Shown here: one piece after another, positions 19,852-28,900 of the stretch | Position numbering within the stretch: the stretch's first letter is position 1 | How the letters are laid out: each line of letters begins with the position of its first letter | Origin: Streptococcus sp. LQJ-218 | Lineage (GTDB): Bacteria; Bacillota; Bacilli; Lactobacillales; Streptococcaceae | DNA: 64,000 nt | Direction: 5' to 3' | NCBI RefSeq assembly: GCF_003428885.1 | Contig: NZ_QQRU01000010.1 | Span: forward strand, 31,641-95,640 | Made by a program: the position numbers and the translations under genes | The notes under the pieces: model-generated | Told to the model about the DNA's origin: nothing | Database searches by the model: none | The model's input: the letters and a program-made list of their open reading frames with translations, nothing else

Positions 19852-21423
19852 ATGGCAAGTAAAGAAAATGCAGAACGCAAGGAGCTGCATCGTAAAATTT
19901 GGGCGATTGCGGACGATGTGCGTGGGGCTGTAGATGGTTGGGATTTTAAGCAATACATATTGGGAATCCTTTTCTATCGATTTATTTCAGAGCACATGTC
20001 AGACTATTTTGACCGTGCTGAGCATGAGGCTGGGGATCTATAATTTCGTTATGCTGGCTTAAGTGACCAAGAAGCTGAGCAAGATTTTAAACCAGGGACA
20101 GTTGAGGATAAGGGATTCTTTATTCTTCCAAGTCAACTGTTTGAAAATGTTGTCGAGAACGCTTCACAAAATGAAAATTTAAACGAAGAATTGGCCAATA
20201 TTTTCCAAGCTATTGAGAAGTCAGCGATTGGCTTCAAATCAGAAGATGATATCAAAGGTCTGTTTGATAACTTGGATACACGAAGCAACATCCTTGGTGG
20301 GACTGTACCAGAAAAAAATAAACGCCTATCTGATATTCTTAATGGTATCAATAGTATTAACTTTGGCAACTTTGAGGAAAATGATATTGATGCTTTTGGT
20401 GATGCCTATGAATTCTTGATTTCTAACTATGCCAGTAATGCAGGAAAAAGCGGGGGTGAATTTTTCACACCTCAGACGGTTTCTAAATTACTAGCTCGAC
20501 TAGTCATGGTCGGTAAAGACAAGATTAACAAGGTCTATGACCCAACATGTGGTTCAGGGTCACTCCTTCTTCAAATGAAAAAACAATATGAAGAGCATAT
20601 CCTAGAAGATGGTTTCTTTGGTCAAGAAATCAACATGACCAACTATAACTTGGCTCGTATGAACATGTTCTTGCATAATATCAATTACAATAACTTTGAC
20701 ATTAAGCGAGGGGACACCCTTTTAAATCCTCAACATTTGGAAGAAAAGCCTTTTGATGCCATCGTATCTAACCCTCCTTACTCTGTCAAATGGGTGGGGG
20801 ACGGGGATCCAACTCTGATAAACGATGACCGTTTTGCGCCAGCAGGGAAACTAGCACCTAAGTCAAAAGCTGACTTTGCCTTTATCATGCATAGTCTCAA
20901 CCACTTGTCCAATAAAGGTCGGGCAGCCATTGTTTGTTTCCCAGGCATTTTCTATCGTGGAGGTGCTGAAAAGACCATTCGTCAGTATCTAGTAGATAAC
21001 AACTTTGTTGAAGCAGTGATTGCTCTTCCAGACAATCTCTTCTTTGGAACTTCTATCGCAACTACGATTTTAGTTCTGGCGAAGAATAAACTTGAAAATA
21101 AAACACTCTTTATTGATGCGAGTAAAGAATTCAAAAAAGAAACCAATAACAACGTCTTGACGAATAGCAATATCGAGCATATAGTTGAATTATTCTCTAA
21201 TTATCAAAATGTTGACTATAAATCTGCTCTTGTTGATAATGAGGTGATTGGTTCAGAGCAGGATTATAACCTGTCTGTTTCAACTTATGTTGAACAAGAA
21301 GATACTCGTGAGAAGATTGATATTGATGTGCTCAATAAAGAAATTGCTGAGACTGTTACTAAGATTGATTACTTGCGTGCAGAGATAGACAAGATTGTAG
21401 AGGAATTGAGCCATGGCAAATGA
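19852..21423 (+). pseudogene. hsdM: type I restriction-modification DNA methyltransferase subunit HsdM, interrupted by an in-frame TAA
   Basis: HsdM supplies the N6-adenine methyltransferase of a type I system and is also needed for DNA binding by the HsdR complex. The N-terminal part (MASKENAERKELHRKIWAIADDVRG) ends at TAA 20041-20043 after 63 codons. The same frame then continues without any gap through [14 protein letters not shown] to the end, with the SAM motif [10 protein letters not shown] and the catalytic NPPY near residue 306. Total length would be about 523 codons, normal for the family. The motifs resemble the type IC (EcoR124) group. One base change explains the stop. Unless read through or suppressed, the gene gives no active methylase; a restart downstream would lack the N-terminal domain. 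A sequencing error remains possible. Confidence 0.88.
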
Positions 21424-22417
21424 TGTGATTCTTTACAGAACTGATGACGGTGAGTCCGCTATTGAGCTTCACTTGGATAATGGAACGGTCTGGCTGACAC
21501 AACAGGAGCTAGCTGAGCTCTTTCAGACTTCCAAGCAAAACATTAGTAAACATATCAAGGCAATATTTGAGGATGGTGAATTAGATGAAACAGTGGTTGT
21601 CAACTATCAGTTGACAACCACTCGTCACGGTGCAATAGCAGGTAAAACCCAGTCAAAAAAAGTCGCCTATTATAATCTCGACATGATTTTGTCGATTGGC
21701 TATCGTGTGCGCTCCCCTCGTGGAGTCCAGTTTAGACACTATGCTTCGACAGTCTTGAAAGAGTATCTGATTAAGGGCTTTGCTATGGATGATGAGCGCT
21801 TGAAAAACTTGGGTGGAGGCTCCTACTTTAAAGAACTCTTGGAAAGAATTCGAGACATTCGCTCAAGTGAAAAAGTCTTTTACCGTCAGGTTTTAGATCT
21901 TTTTGCGACATCAAGTGACTACAATGCAAATTCACCAGAGGCAAAGAAATTCTTTGCGACGGTTCAAAACAAGATGCATTATGCTATTCACCACAATACT
22001 GCCAGTGAACTCATTTATCATCGTGTCGATAGCGAAAAGGAGTTTATGGGATTGACCACTTTTAAGGGAGACCTTCCCACTCTATCTGAAGCAAAAGTTG
22101 CCAAGAACTATCTGACAGAGAAGGAACTTCGTGGGCTTAATCAGCTTGTTTCAGGATATCTAGACTTTGCGGAAAGACAGGCAGAGCGTGAAGAAGTGAT
22201 GACTATGGCTGACTGGGTGACTCATGTAGATCGTATCCTTCAGGCTACTGGAGAAGACTTACTGGACAATAGTGGTTCTATCTCTCGTGAACAGATGAAG
22301 CAGAAGGTAGATAAGGAATATAAGAGCTACCAAGCCAAGACCCTCAGTCAAGTTGAAAAAGATTACCTCAAAGAAATTAAAAGCATTGAAAATATAGCCA
22401 AGGAAGGAGGTAACTGA
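21413..22417 (+). CDS. RhuM-family protein embedded in the type I RM operon
   Basis: A 334-residue protein of the virulence RhuM family. The N-terminal region has a helix-turn-helix-like stretch, [20 protein letters not shown], then the family core [18 protein letters not shown] and [19 protein letters not shown]. The C-terminal half ([19 protein letters not shown], then charged helices) is also typical. No biochemical role is established that I know of. The gene overlaps hsdM by 11 nt and shares a TGATG junction with hsdS, so it is translated as part of the RM operon; RhuM genes are often found inside hsd operons. Confidence 0.85.
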   Translation: MANDVILYRTDDGESAIELHLDNGTVWLTQQELAELFQTSKQNISKHIKAIFEDGELDETVVVNYQLTTTRHGAIAGKTQSKKVAYYNLDMILSIGYRVRSPRGVQFRHYASTVLKEYLIKGFAMDDERLKNLGGGSYFKELLERIRDIRSSEKVFYRQVLDLFATSSDYNANSPEAKKFFATVQNKMHYAIHHNTASELIYHRVDSEKEFMGLTTFKGDLPTLSEAKVAKNYLTEKELRGLNQLVSGYLDFAERQAEREEVMTMADWVTHVDRILQATGEDLLDNSGSISREQMKQKVDKEYKSYQAKTLSQVEKDYLKEIKSIENIAKEGGN

Positions 22418-23592
22418 TGAACATCCTAGAAGAAATCCAGAACTGTCCCGTTGAGTGGAAAGAGTTGGGGGAAGTGTGTGAAATAGAAACAGGTAAATTG
22501 AATGCCAATGAATCTGTCGAAGATGGGAAGTATCCTTTTTTTACAACAGCAAAAGAAATAAGTCGAATAAATTCTTTTCGGTGGAATACAGAGGCATTAT
22601 TGATTGCTGGAAATGCAAATGTTGGAGATGTTAAATATTATTCAGGAAAATTTGAAGCATATCAAAGAACATATGTTTTGACAAATTTCTCACATAATGT
22701 GAAAGCTCGATTTTTGTTACACATTATCAAACAGGGGCTAAAATCTTATTTAGAGAATAATACAAATAAGGCGGCTATGTCTTACATTGTCATTTCAACT
22801 TTAAAATCATTTCCTATTCCTATCCCACCAATAGAAATTCAAGAAAAAATCGTGCAAATACTTGACAAAATGACTGAGTGTGTTATGGAATTGACCTCGG
22901 AATTGACCTCGGAATTGACCTCACGTAAAAAGCAATATTCTTATTATCGAGATAAACTTTTGTCCTTTGAGGATGAGGTTTATCAGGTTGAGTGGAAGAC
23001 ACTCTCGGAAATAGCAAAAGATTTTGGTCGTGGAAAATCGAAACATCGGCCTAGAAATGACGTAAGACTATATGGTGGTGATATACCGTTCATACAGACT
23101 GGAGATATAAGAGAGGCTGGTAAATGGATTGAAAACTATTCTCAAACTTATAGTGAATTTGGATTACAACAAAGTAAGCAGTGGGAAAAGGGAACATTAT
23201 GTATCACAATTGCTGCTAATATAGCGGAAACTGGATTATTAGGATTTGATGCATGTTTCCCTGATAGTATTATAGGGTTTGTTGCAAATCCAGAATTTGC
23301 CATTACAGAATATGTTTACTACTATTTAAATTCAATAAAAGATTATCTTGCAAATAAGAGTTATGGTAGCGCACAGGATAATCTTAATTTATCTACATTT
23401 TCATCATTGAAAATCCCAGTTCCTTCTCTAGAAATCCAATCTCGGATTGTTCAAGTTCTAGACAACTTTGATACGGTTTGTCATGACCTCAACATCGGAC
23501 TACCCAAGGAGATTGAACTACGCCAAAAACAATATGAATATTGGAGAAATATGATGTTCAATTTTGATAAAAAAGGAGAAAGTATACTATGA
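22417..23592 (+). CDS. hsdS: type I restriction enzyme specificity subunit HsdS
   Basis: A 391-residue subunit with two target-recognition domains (about 14-145 and 190-345). Each is followed by a conserved helix region: IPPIEIQEKIVQILDKM, and VPSLEIQSRIVQVLDNF with RQKQYEYWRNMMF. Each TRD reads half of a bipartite DNA site. Between them, residues 158-169 are three tandem ELTS units. In EcoR124I and EcoDXXI the number of such 4-residue repeats sets the spacer length of the recognition site. The coding is A+T-rich, usual for exchanged TRDs. It joins rhuM by TGATG and the PrrC-like gene by ATGA, so all are coupled. Confidence 0.92.
   Translation: MNILEEIQNCPVEWKELGEVCEIETGKLNANESVEDGKYPFFTTAKEISRINSFRWNTEALLIAGNANVGDVKYYSGKFEAYQRTYVLTNFSHNVKARFLLHIIKQGLKSYLENNTNKAAMSYIVISTLKSFPIPIPPIEIQEKIVQILDKMTECVMELTSELTSELTSRKKQYSYYRDKLLSFEDEVYQVEWKTLSEIAKDFGRGKSKHRPRNDVRLYGGDIPFIQTGDIREAGKWIENYSQTYSEFGLQQSKQWEKGTLCITIAANIAETGLLGFDACFPDSIIGFVANPEFAITEYVYYYLNSIKDYLANKSYGSAQDNLNLSTFSSLKIPVPSLEIQSRIVQVLDNFDTVCHDLNIGLPKEIELRQKQYEYWRNMMFNFDKKGESIL
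22888..22923 (+). repeat. three tandem 12-bp repeats inside hsdS
   Basis: GAATTGACCTCG occurs at 22888-22899 and 22900-22911 and, with the last base changed to A, at 22912-22923. All are in frame and encode ELTS x3 at residues 158-169, in the linker helix between the two recognition domains. Gain or loss of a unit by slippage keeps the frame. Confidence 0.95.
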
Positions 23593-24806
23593 CAGAATTC
23601 AAAACATTGGAAGAACTTGCGGATAATCTTATTTCAAAAAAATCAAAGACTTCCCTTTTATATGCTTTTAATGGAAGTGGAAAAACTAGACTATCCATGG
23701 CTGTTAAGAAAAAATTGGATGGCAATAAGTCTAATCAAGTTCAGAATAGGTTGATAGACGAAAAGAAAATGTTTTATTTTAATGCATTTACAGAAGATTT
23801 ATTTTATTGGGATAATGATTTACGACACGATTTGAATAGAAAATTAAATATCAATCAGGAATCAACATTTGTAAGGTATATTCTTAAAGATCAGGGAAAG
23901 GGAAATGAGATAATTGATTTATTTCAAGCTTATCTAGGTATTTACCCAGTAGGCCAGGATAGAAGGAGTCACCAACAGATAATAGAGCCAAGATTTAACG
24001 ATTATACAAATGTTACTTTTTCAAAAACTTATACTGACAAAAATGAGGATGGAACGCCTACAAGAATTACAGAGAACGATATAAAAATTTCTAAGGGGGA
24101 GGAAACAAATTTCATATGGAGTCTTTTCTATACTTTTATAAATGAAGTTATTGAAAGTAAAAATGATGATCCAGATTCTTTTCCGGAACTTAAATATATT
24201 TTTATTGATGATCCTGTATCCTCGCTGGATGACAGAAGAATCATTGAAATAGCTGTTGATTTAGCTAGTTTAATTAAGAAAAGTAACTTTACAAAAGCGA
24301 CAGATAAAGCCGCTAATCCAACAGGTTTAAAATTCATTATTACAACACACCATCCTTTATTTTTTAATGTATTGTACAACGAGCTAAACAGAAAAGATTC
24401 GCTCGCGAAATTTGTATTAGAACACAAAGTATCGTTAACTGATGGTGAAGAGACATATTACCTGAAAGACACTAATGATTCTCCATTTGCCTATCATTTG
24501 AAGGTAATAGACATTCTCGATGAAGCAATTCAACAAGATCAATTGGAAAAATATCATTACAATTTATTAAGGACAGTTTTTGAAAAGACTTCTACTTATT
24601 TAGGGTATAAAGAATGGAAAGGCCTTTTACCTGTTAACGAAAATACAGCTATTTATAATAGATACTTAAATTTATTTAGTCATGATAAGCAGTCCTCTGA
24701 GGAATTTCCAGAGTTAACTGAGGATGATAAAGTACATTTTAAAGAAATTTATAAGTCATTTATTGAAAAATTTTATTTTAACAAAGATCCTAATCATTTG
24801 AGCTAG
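23589..24806 (+). CDS. PrrC-like anticodon nuclease / AAA_13-type ATPase in the hsd operon
   Basis: A 405-residue protein between hsdS and hsdR. The N-terminal part is an ABC/SMC-like NTPase: a relaxed Walker A AFNGSGKT (26-33), Walker B and D-loop IFIDDPVSSLDD (D207/D208), and an H-loop TTHHP (252-256). The C-terminal region has LLRTVFE followed by RYLNLFSH, giving R328, E332 and H365. E. coli PrrC (396 residues) has the catalytic triad R320-E324-H356 with nearly the same spacing, and its gene also lies between the hsdS and hsdR genes of a type IC operon. The R-x6-H stretch also fits a HEPN ribonuclease motif. PrrC cuts tRNA-Lys at the anticodon when phage disable the restriction enzyme; the target here is inferred. 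It overlaps hsdS by ATGA. Confidence 0.8.
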   Translation: MTEFKTLEELADNLISKKSKTSLLYAFNGSGKTRLSMAVKKKLDGNKSNQVQNRLIDEKKMFYFNAFTEDLFYWDNDLRHDLNRKLNINQESTFVRYILKDQGKGNEIIDLFQAYLGIYPVGQDRRSHQQIIEPRFNDYTNVTFSKTYTDKNEDGTPTRITENDIKISKGEETNFIWSLFYTFINEVIESKNDDPDSFPELKYIFIDDPVSSLDDRRIIEIAVDLASLIKKSNFTKATDKAANPTGLKFIITTHHPLFFNVLYNELNRKDSLAKFVLEHKVSLTDGEETYYLKDTNDSPFAYHLKVIDILDEAIQQDQLEKYHYNLLRTVFEKTSTYLGYKEWKGLLPVNENTAIYNRYLNLFSHDKQSSEEFPELTEDDKVHFKEIYKSFIEKFYFNKDPNHLS

Positions 24807-24831
24807 AATTTAGATAGAATAATGAGAGATT

Positions 24832-27800
24832 ATGATTATGGTTGATTATTCAAAAGTACATGAAGTAATTGCGGAAACAAATGAAGGGATTCTTTTGGCT
24901 GAGTATCAACCAGAGTATCGCACAGATAGAGAATTTCAGTCTGAGGCAGATTTAGAAAAACAATTGCTTACGGATTTGGTCGATGGTCTCAATTATGAAC
25001 GATTGGATATCCATACTCCTGCGGAGCTTTTAGCGAATGCAAAGGTTCAAATTGAAAAGCTTAATAAGGTGATCTTTACGAATGCTGAATGGCAACGTTT
25101 TGTAGTCGAGTATTTAGACTGTCCCAATGAAGGTTTGGTTGAAAAGACACGAAAAATCCAAGAAAATCATATCTATGATTTTGTCTTTGATGACGGACGA
25201 ATTAAAAATATTTTCATACTCGACAAGAAAAATATTCACAACAACAGCATGCAGGTCATCAACCAAGTGACGCAAGTGGGGAGCCATACCAATCGTTATG
25301 ATGTGACCATTTTAGTCAATGGTCTTCCACTAGTTCAGATTGAATTGAAGAAGCGTGGAGTTAGTCTACAAGAAGCTTTTAATCAGGTTCACCGTTATAG
25401 TAAGGAAAGCTTTAACAGCGAAAATTCTTTGTATAAGTATGTTCAGATTTTTGTGATTTCGAATGGCACTTATACACGCTACTTTGCAAATACGACAGCT
25501 CAAAATAAAAATCACTATGAGTTTACCTGTGAGTGGGCAGACCGTAAGAATAAGACTATTCATGAATTGGAAGATTTTACTGTTACTTTCTTAAGTAAGC
25601 GTGTCCTCTTGGAAGTCTTGACCAAGTATTGTGTTTTTGATGTGGATAATACCTTGCTCATCATGCGTCCTTATCAGATAGCAGCAACTGAGAGTATCTT
25701 GCGCAAGATTCATTCTTCCAATGAAATGAAGAACTTTGGCACTATCAATGCTTGTGGCTATATCTGGCATACAACGGGGTCAGGAAAAACTTTGACCAGC
25801 TTTAAGACTGCGCGCTTGGCAACAGAGTTGGACTACATTGACAAAGTGATTTTTGTGGTTGATAGAAAAGACCTTGACTATCAGACCATGAAGGAGTATC
25901 AAAAATTCCAGCCAAATTCAGTCAATGGTAGCAATAATACAAAAGAACTCCAACGAAGTATCGAAGAAAAGGATGATCGAATCGTTGTCACAACCATTCA
26001 AAAGTTAAACAAGTTTATAACAGCAAATCCAAATCATGAAACCTATAATAAAAAATGTGCTTTAATCTTTGATGAATGTCACCGTTCCCAGTTTGGGAAG
26101 GCGCAAAAGCGAATTAAGAAGGCCTTTAAACAGTACGCCTTGTTTGGATTTACAGGAACACCGATTTTCCCAGAAAATAGCTTGACGGGTGAAACGACAC
26201 AAGAAGTTTTTGGAGAACAACTTCATAACTACGTTATCACAGATGCTATTCGAGATAAAAAAGTATTGAAGTTCAAGGTTGACTATAACTATATCAAGCC
26301 TGAAATCAATAAATATAGAGAAGCAGAAAAAGCAGTTGGTCAAGAGCTTGATGAGAAGAAACTCAAAAAGATGGAGAAGGAACTACTTCTCCATCCAGAA
26401 CGGATAGCAACCATCACAGAGTACATGTTGAGAGTTTATAACGACAAGACGCGTCGGAGTAAATATTACACTCATAAACAAAAGAAGATGCAAGGTTTTA
26501 ACGCCATGCTGGCTGTACAAAGTATTGAAGCAGCAAAGTTATACTATGACGAACTCCAGAGACAACAGGCGACACTACCCGAAGCCAAGCGCTTAAAGGT
26601 TGCAACCATCTTTAGCTTTGCACCTAACGAAGAACAGTCTGCTTATGGAGAAATTCAAGACGAAGAGCTGGAACTGCAAACTACTCAAATGCCTCAATCT
26701 TCTAAAGAGTTTCTGGAAAAAGCGATTGATGACTATAATCGAATGTTCAAGACCAACTTCTCGACTGATGGGAAGGAGTTCCAAAATTACTATCGAGACC
26801 TTTCTAAGAGAGTTAAGTCTAAAGAAGTGGATCTTCTGATTGTAGTGGGTATGTTCTTGACGGGATTTGATGCTCCGACTATGAATACGCTATTTGTCGA
26901 TAAAAATCTACGTTATCATGGTTTGATTCAGGCATTCTCGAGAACCAATCGGATTTTTAACAAAGTTAAACCGTTTGGGAATATTGTTTGTTTCCGTGAT
27001 TTAGAAAAAGCTACGCAAGAAGCTATTAAGACTTTTGGAGATACAAATAAGCTTGAAATTATATTAGAAAAAAGCTTTAGTGAATACATGGATGGTTTTG
27101 TCGATCAGGTAACAGGTATTGAGGTAAAAGGCTATACAGCAGTCTGTCAGGAAATTCTTGAGAAATTCCCAAATCCTCAGGAAATTGAAACAGAACATGA
27201 GAAAAAAGAATTTGTTAAGTTGTTTGGCGAGTTGTTGAAGCTTGATAATGTTCTTCGAAATTATGACGAATTCCAAGAAATCGACAAACCTATTTCTGAA
27301 GGTTATCTTCAGGATTTAAGAAGCACTTATGTGGAAATCCGAGATGAATTTTTGAACCTTAAAAATTATGAAAAGACCAAGGATTTGGATGTTGATCTTT
27401 CAGATGTTGAATTTGAAATCGAACTCTTAAAAACGGATGAGATTAATCTAGACTACATTCTGGCATTGATTGTTGAAAAATCTAAGAATTCTGAGTCTAA
27501 AGAAGTAATGAAAGCAGAAGTTAGTCGTGTGATTCGTTCTAGTATCGATATTCGTGCCAAAGAAGAGTTGGTTATCGGCTTCATCAATGATACCGATTTG
27601 CAAAAATTGAAAGATCATGATGGGATTATCAATGCTTTCTACGCATATGGCAAGGAGCGCAAGAAAATCGCAATCCATGACCTAGCTGAGTCTGAGAAAC
27701 TTGTAGCTGATTACCAATTATTCATAGACAAATCAATTCAACAAGGTTATGCTGAAAACAGTGGGATTGATTTGGATTCGATTATTCCACCAACTTCTCG

Positions 27801-27882
27801 TAGACATGGAGCGCGTGAACGGAAAAAGCAAGAAGTTTTACGTAAGATTCAGTTGTTAGTAGAGACTTATTCAGGTATTTAA
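24832..27882 (+). CDS. hsdR: type I restriction enzyme endonuclease/translocase subunit HsdR
   Basis: A 1016-residue motor subunit. The N-terminal nuclease domain (about 130-200) has the PD-(D/E)xK elements around LVQIELKKRG. Superfamily 2 translocase motifs follow: Walker A IWHTTGSGKTLTS, DECHRSQFG, GFTGTPIF, VGMFLTGFDAP and LIQAFSRTNR. The C-terminal helical domain binds the methylase core. Overall length and N-terminus (MVDYSKVHEVIAETNEGILLAEY region) fit the EcoR124 (type IC) group. Start is ATG 24832 or the third codon ATG at 24838. HsdR cuts only in complex with HsdM2S, so the hsdM stop should also silence restriction. Confidence 0.94.
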   Translation: MIMVDYSKVHEVIAETNEGILLAEYQPEYRTDREFQSEADLEKQLLTDLVDGLNYERLDIHTPAELLANAKVQIEKLNKVIFTNAEWQRFVVEYLDCPNEGLVEKTRKIQENHIYDFVFDDGRIKNIFILDKKNIHNNSMQVINQVTQVGSHTNRYDVTILVNGLPLVQIELKKRGVSLQEAFNQVHRYSKESFNSENSLYKYVQIFVISNGTYTRYFANTTAQNKNHYEFTCEWADRKNKTIHELEDFTVTFLSKRVLLEVLTKYCVFDVDNTLLIMRPYQIAATESILRKIHSSNEMKNFGTINACGYIWHTTGSGKTLTSFKTARLATELDYIDKVIFVVDRKDLDYQTMKEYQKFQPNSVNGSNNTKELQRSIEEKDDRIVVTTIQKLNKFITANPNHETYNKKCALIFDECHRSQFGKAQKRIKKAFKQYALFGFTGTPIFPENSLTGETTQEVFGEQLHNYVITDAIRDKKVLKFKVDYNYIKPEINKYREAEKAVGQELDEKKLKKMEKELLLHPERIATITEYMLRVYNDKTRRSKYYTHKQKKMQGFNAMLAVQSIEAAKLYYDELQRQQATLPEAKRLKVATIFSFAPNEEQSAYGEIQDEELELQTTQMPQSSKEFLEKAIDDYNRMFKTNFSTDGKEFQNYYRDLSKRVKSKEVDLLIVVGMFLTGFDAPTMNTLFVDKNLRYHGLIQAFSRTNRIFNKVKPFGNIVCFRDLEKATQEAIKTFGDTNKLEIILEKSFSEYMDGFVDQVTGIEVKGYTAVCQEILEKFPNPQEIETEHEKKEFVKLFGELLKLDNVLRNYDEFQEIDKPISEGYLQDLRSTYVEIRDEFLNLKNYEKTKDLDVDLSDVEFEIELLKTDEINLDYILALIVEKSKNSESKEVMKAEVSRVIRSSIDIRAKEELVIGFINDTDLQKLKDHDGIINAFYAYGKERKKIAIHDLAESEKLVADYQLFIDKSIQQGYAENSGIDLDSIIPPTSRRHGARERKKQEVLRKIQLLVETYSGI

Positions 27883-28005
27883 AGATTGTCAAACAAGGTT
27901 TATTAGAAAAATCAGACTCGACAAAAAACACTCTTTATTCGCTCATTTTTAAGATATAACTTTGTTTCCATATTTCCTGGAAACTAGTAGAATGTTAGGA
28001 GAAAT

Positions 28006-28410
28006 ATGGAAAATAACAATCAACGTGCCCTTTGTCAGCAAATCTGGGCGGAAAACAAATACCTTGTTTTGAGCCATTCCAGCAATATTTACAAGGATAT
28101 TCGCCAGTATCTCAAGCAAGAAGTGGTGGAGGTAAGTCATGTTCAAGAACTGATCGACCGTGCCTGCCAGATTCCAGAACACAGGGGTCAGGTTTGCAAT
28201 GCCTTTCAACATATTTGGGGCTATTTTAAAAAGCAAGCCAGCCTTGATGAGCGCAAAGATTATATGCTCTTGCTGGATCGCTATCGCTTTGGTCAAGCTT
28301 CCAAGGAAGACTTGATTGTTAAGACTCGAGTGTTGCTTGAGCGTTACCCAAATAGCTATTTACAAAATTCTACTTTATTGAAAGGAGATTCCCATGAGAC
28401 TTTGGCATGA
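28006..28410 (+). CDS. YbgA/DUF1722-family protein
   Basis: A 134-residue protein with the DUF1722 signature CQQIWAENKYLVLSHSSNIYKDIR and LLDRYRFGQASKEDL. In E. coli the same domain is found alone (YbgA) or fused to DUF523, and is often near photolyase or other DNA-repair genes. It overlaps the next gene, a pyrimidine-dimer glycosylase-like protein, by 17 nt, so a joint role in DNA damage handling is plausible but inferred. AGGAG lies before the ATG. Confidence 0.82.
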   Translation: MENNNQRALCQQIWAENKYLVLSHSSNIYKDIRQYLKQEVVEVSHVQELIDRACQIPEHRGQVCNAFQHIWGYFKKQASLDERKDYMLLLDRYRFGQASKEDLIVKTRVLLERYPNSYLQNSTLLKGDSHETLA

Positions 28411-28756
28411 GGCTTTGATTTCACAACTTCCCCGTCCTCAACTTTTGGGGCAACATCGAGAGTGCTGCGCCCTTCGTGGCAATGGCTGGGGCAGAAAGCA
28501 TGCGACGGTGGACTATGTCTTTACCCACTCGCCCTATCACCTCTATGCCTATCATCGCATGATCATGAAGGAGATGGCTGACCGTGGCTACAAGGTTAGT
28601 CCAGAGTGGCTGGACAAGAACTACCGTGGTAAGATTTGTCCTTCTTATGAGGATTTACCTGAGGAGACTTTAACGAGTCCTATTTACAAGGAGCACGATG
28701 CTGCCTACTTTGAGGAGTGCCTGGCTAACCTTCGAGAGAAGGGGATTGACCTATAG
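28394..28756 (+). CDS. pyrimidine dimer DNA glycosylase-like protein (TIGR02328 type)
   Basis: A 120-residue protein starting MRLWHEALISQLPRPQLLGQ, with GNGWGRKHATVDYVFTHSP and LYAYHRMIMKEMADRGY. This matches the Pyr_excise/TIGR02328 family, related to phage T4 endonuclease V, which removes one base of UV-induced thymine dimers. AAAGGAG precedes the ATG, and the gene overlaps the DUF1722 gene by 17 nt, so the two are coupled. Enzyme activity is inferred from family membership only. Confidence 0.78.
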   Translation: MRLWHEALISQLPRPQLLGQHRECCALRGNGWGRKHATVDYVFTHSPYHLYAYHRMIMKEMADRGYKVSPEWLDKNYRGKICPSYEDLPEETLTSPIYKEHDAAYFEECLANLREKGIDL

Positions 28757-28852
28757 TCTTTTCTAATAACAAGCCATAGTTACTTATAAGAATTACTAAT
28801 AACGCGTTTGAACCGTCTAACTGAAATAAAGCTATAAAACAAGCTACACAAA

Positions 28853-28883
28853 AGATTTGAGGCATTTGTCTCAGGTCTTTTTC
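28853..28883 (+). terminator. terminator before the metE regulatory region
   Basis: AGATTTGAG (28853-28861) pairs with CTCAGGTCT (28870-28878, two G-U pairs), followed by a T run. It ends the two-gene repair operon. Confidence 0.75.
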
Positions 28884-28900
28884 TTTTGTTTAAAATAGAG

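Noticed and set aside
20191..21423. Separate shorter hsdM gene starting from TTG 20191
   Set aside because: It is in the same frame as the upstream 63-codon piece, the region between is open apart from the single TAA, and family sequence is continuous across it, so it is one gene with a nonsense codon. No ribosome site is seen at 20191.
22417..23592. Search for an inverted hsdS partner or invertase (phase-variable shuffling as at the pneumococcal SpnIII locus)
   Set aside because: No second hsdS copy, recombinase gene or long inverted repeat is visible in this operon; only the 12-bp slippage repeat remains as a variable feature.
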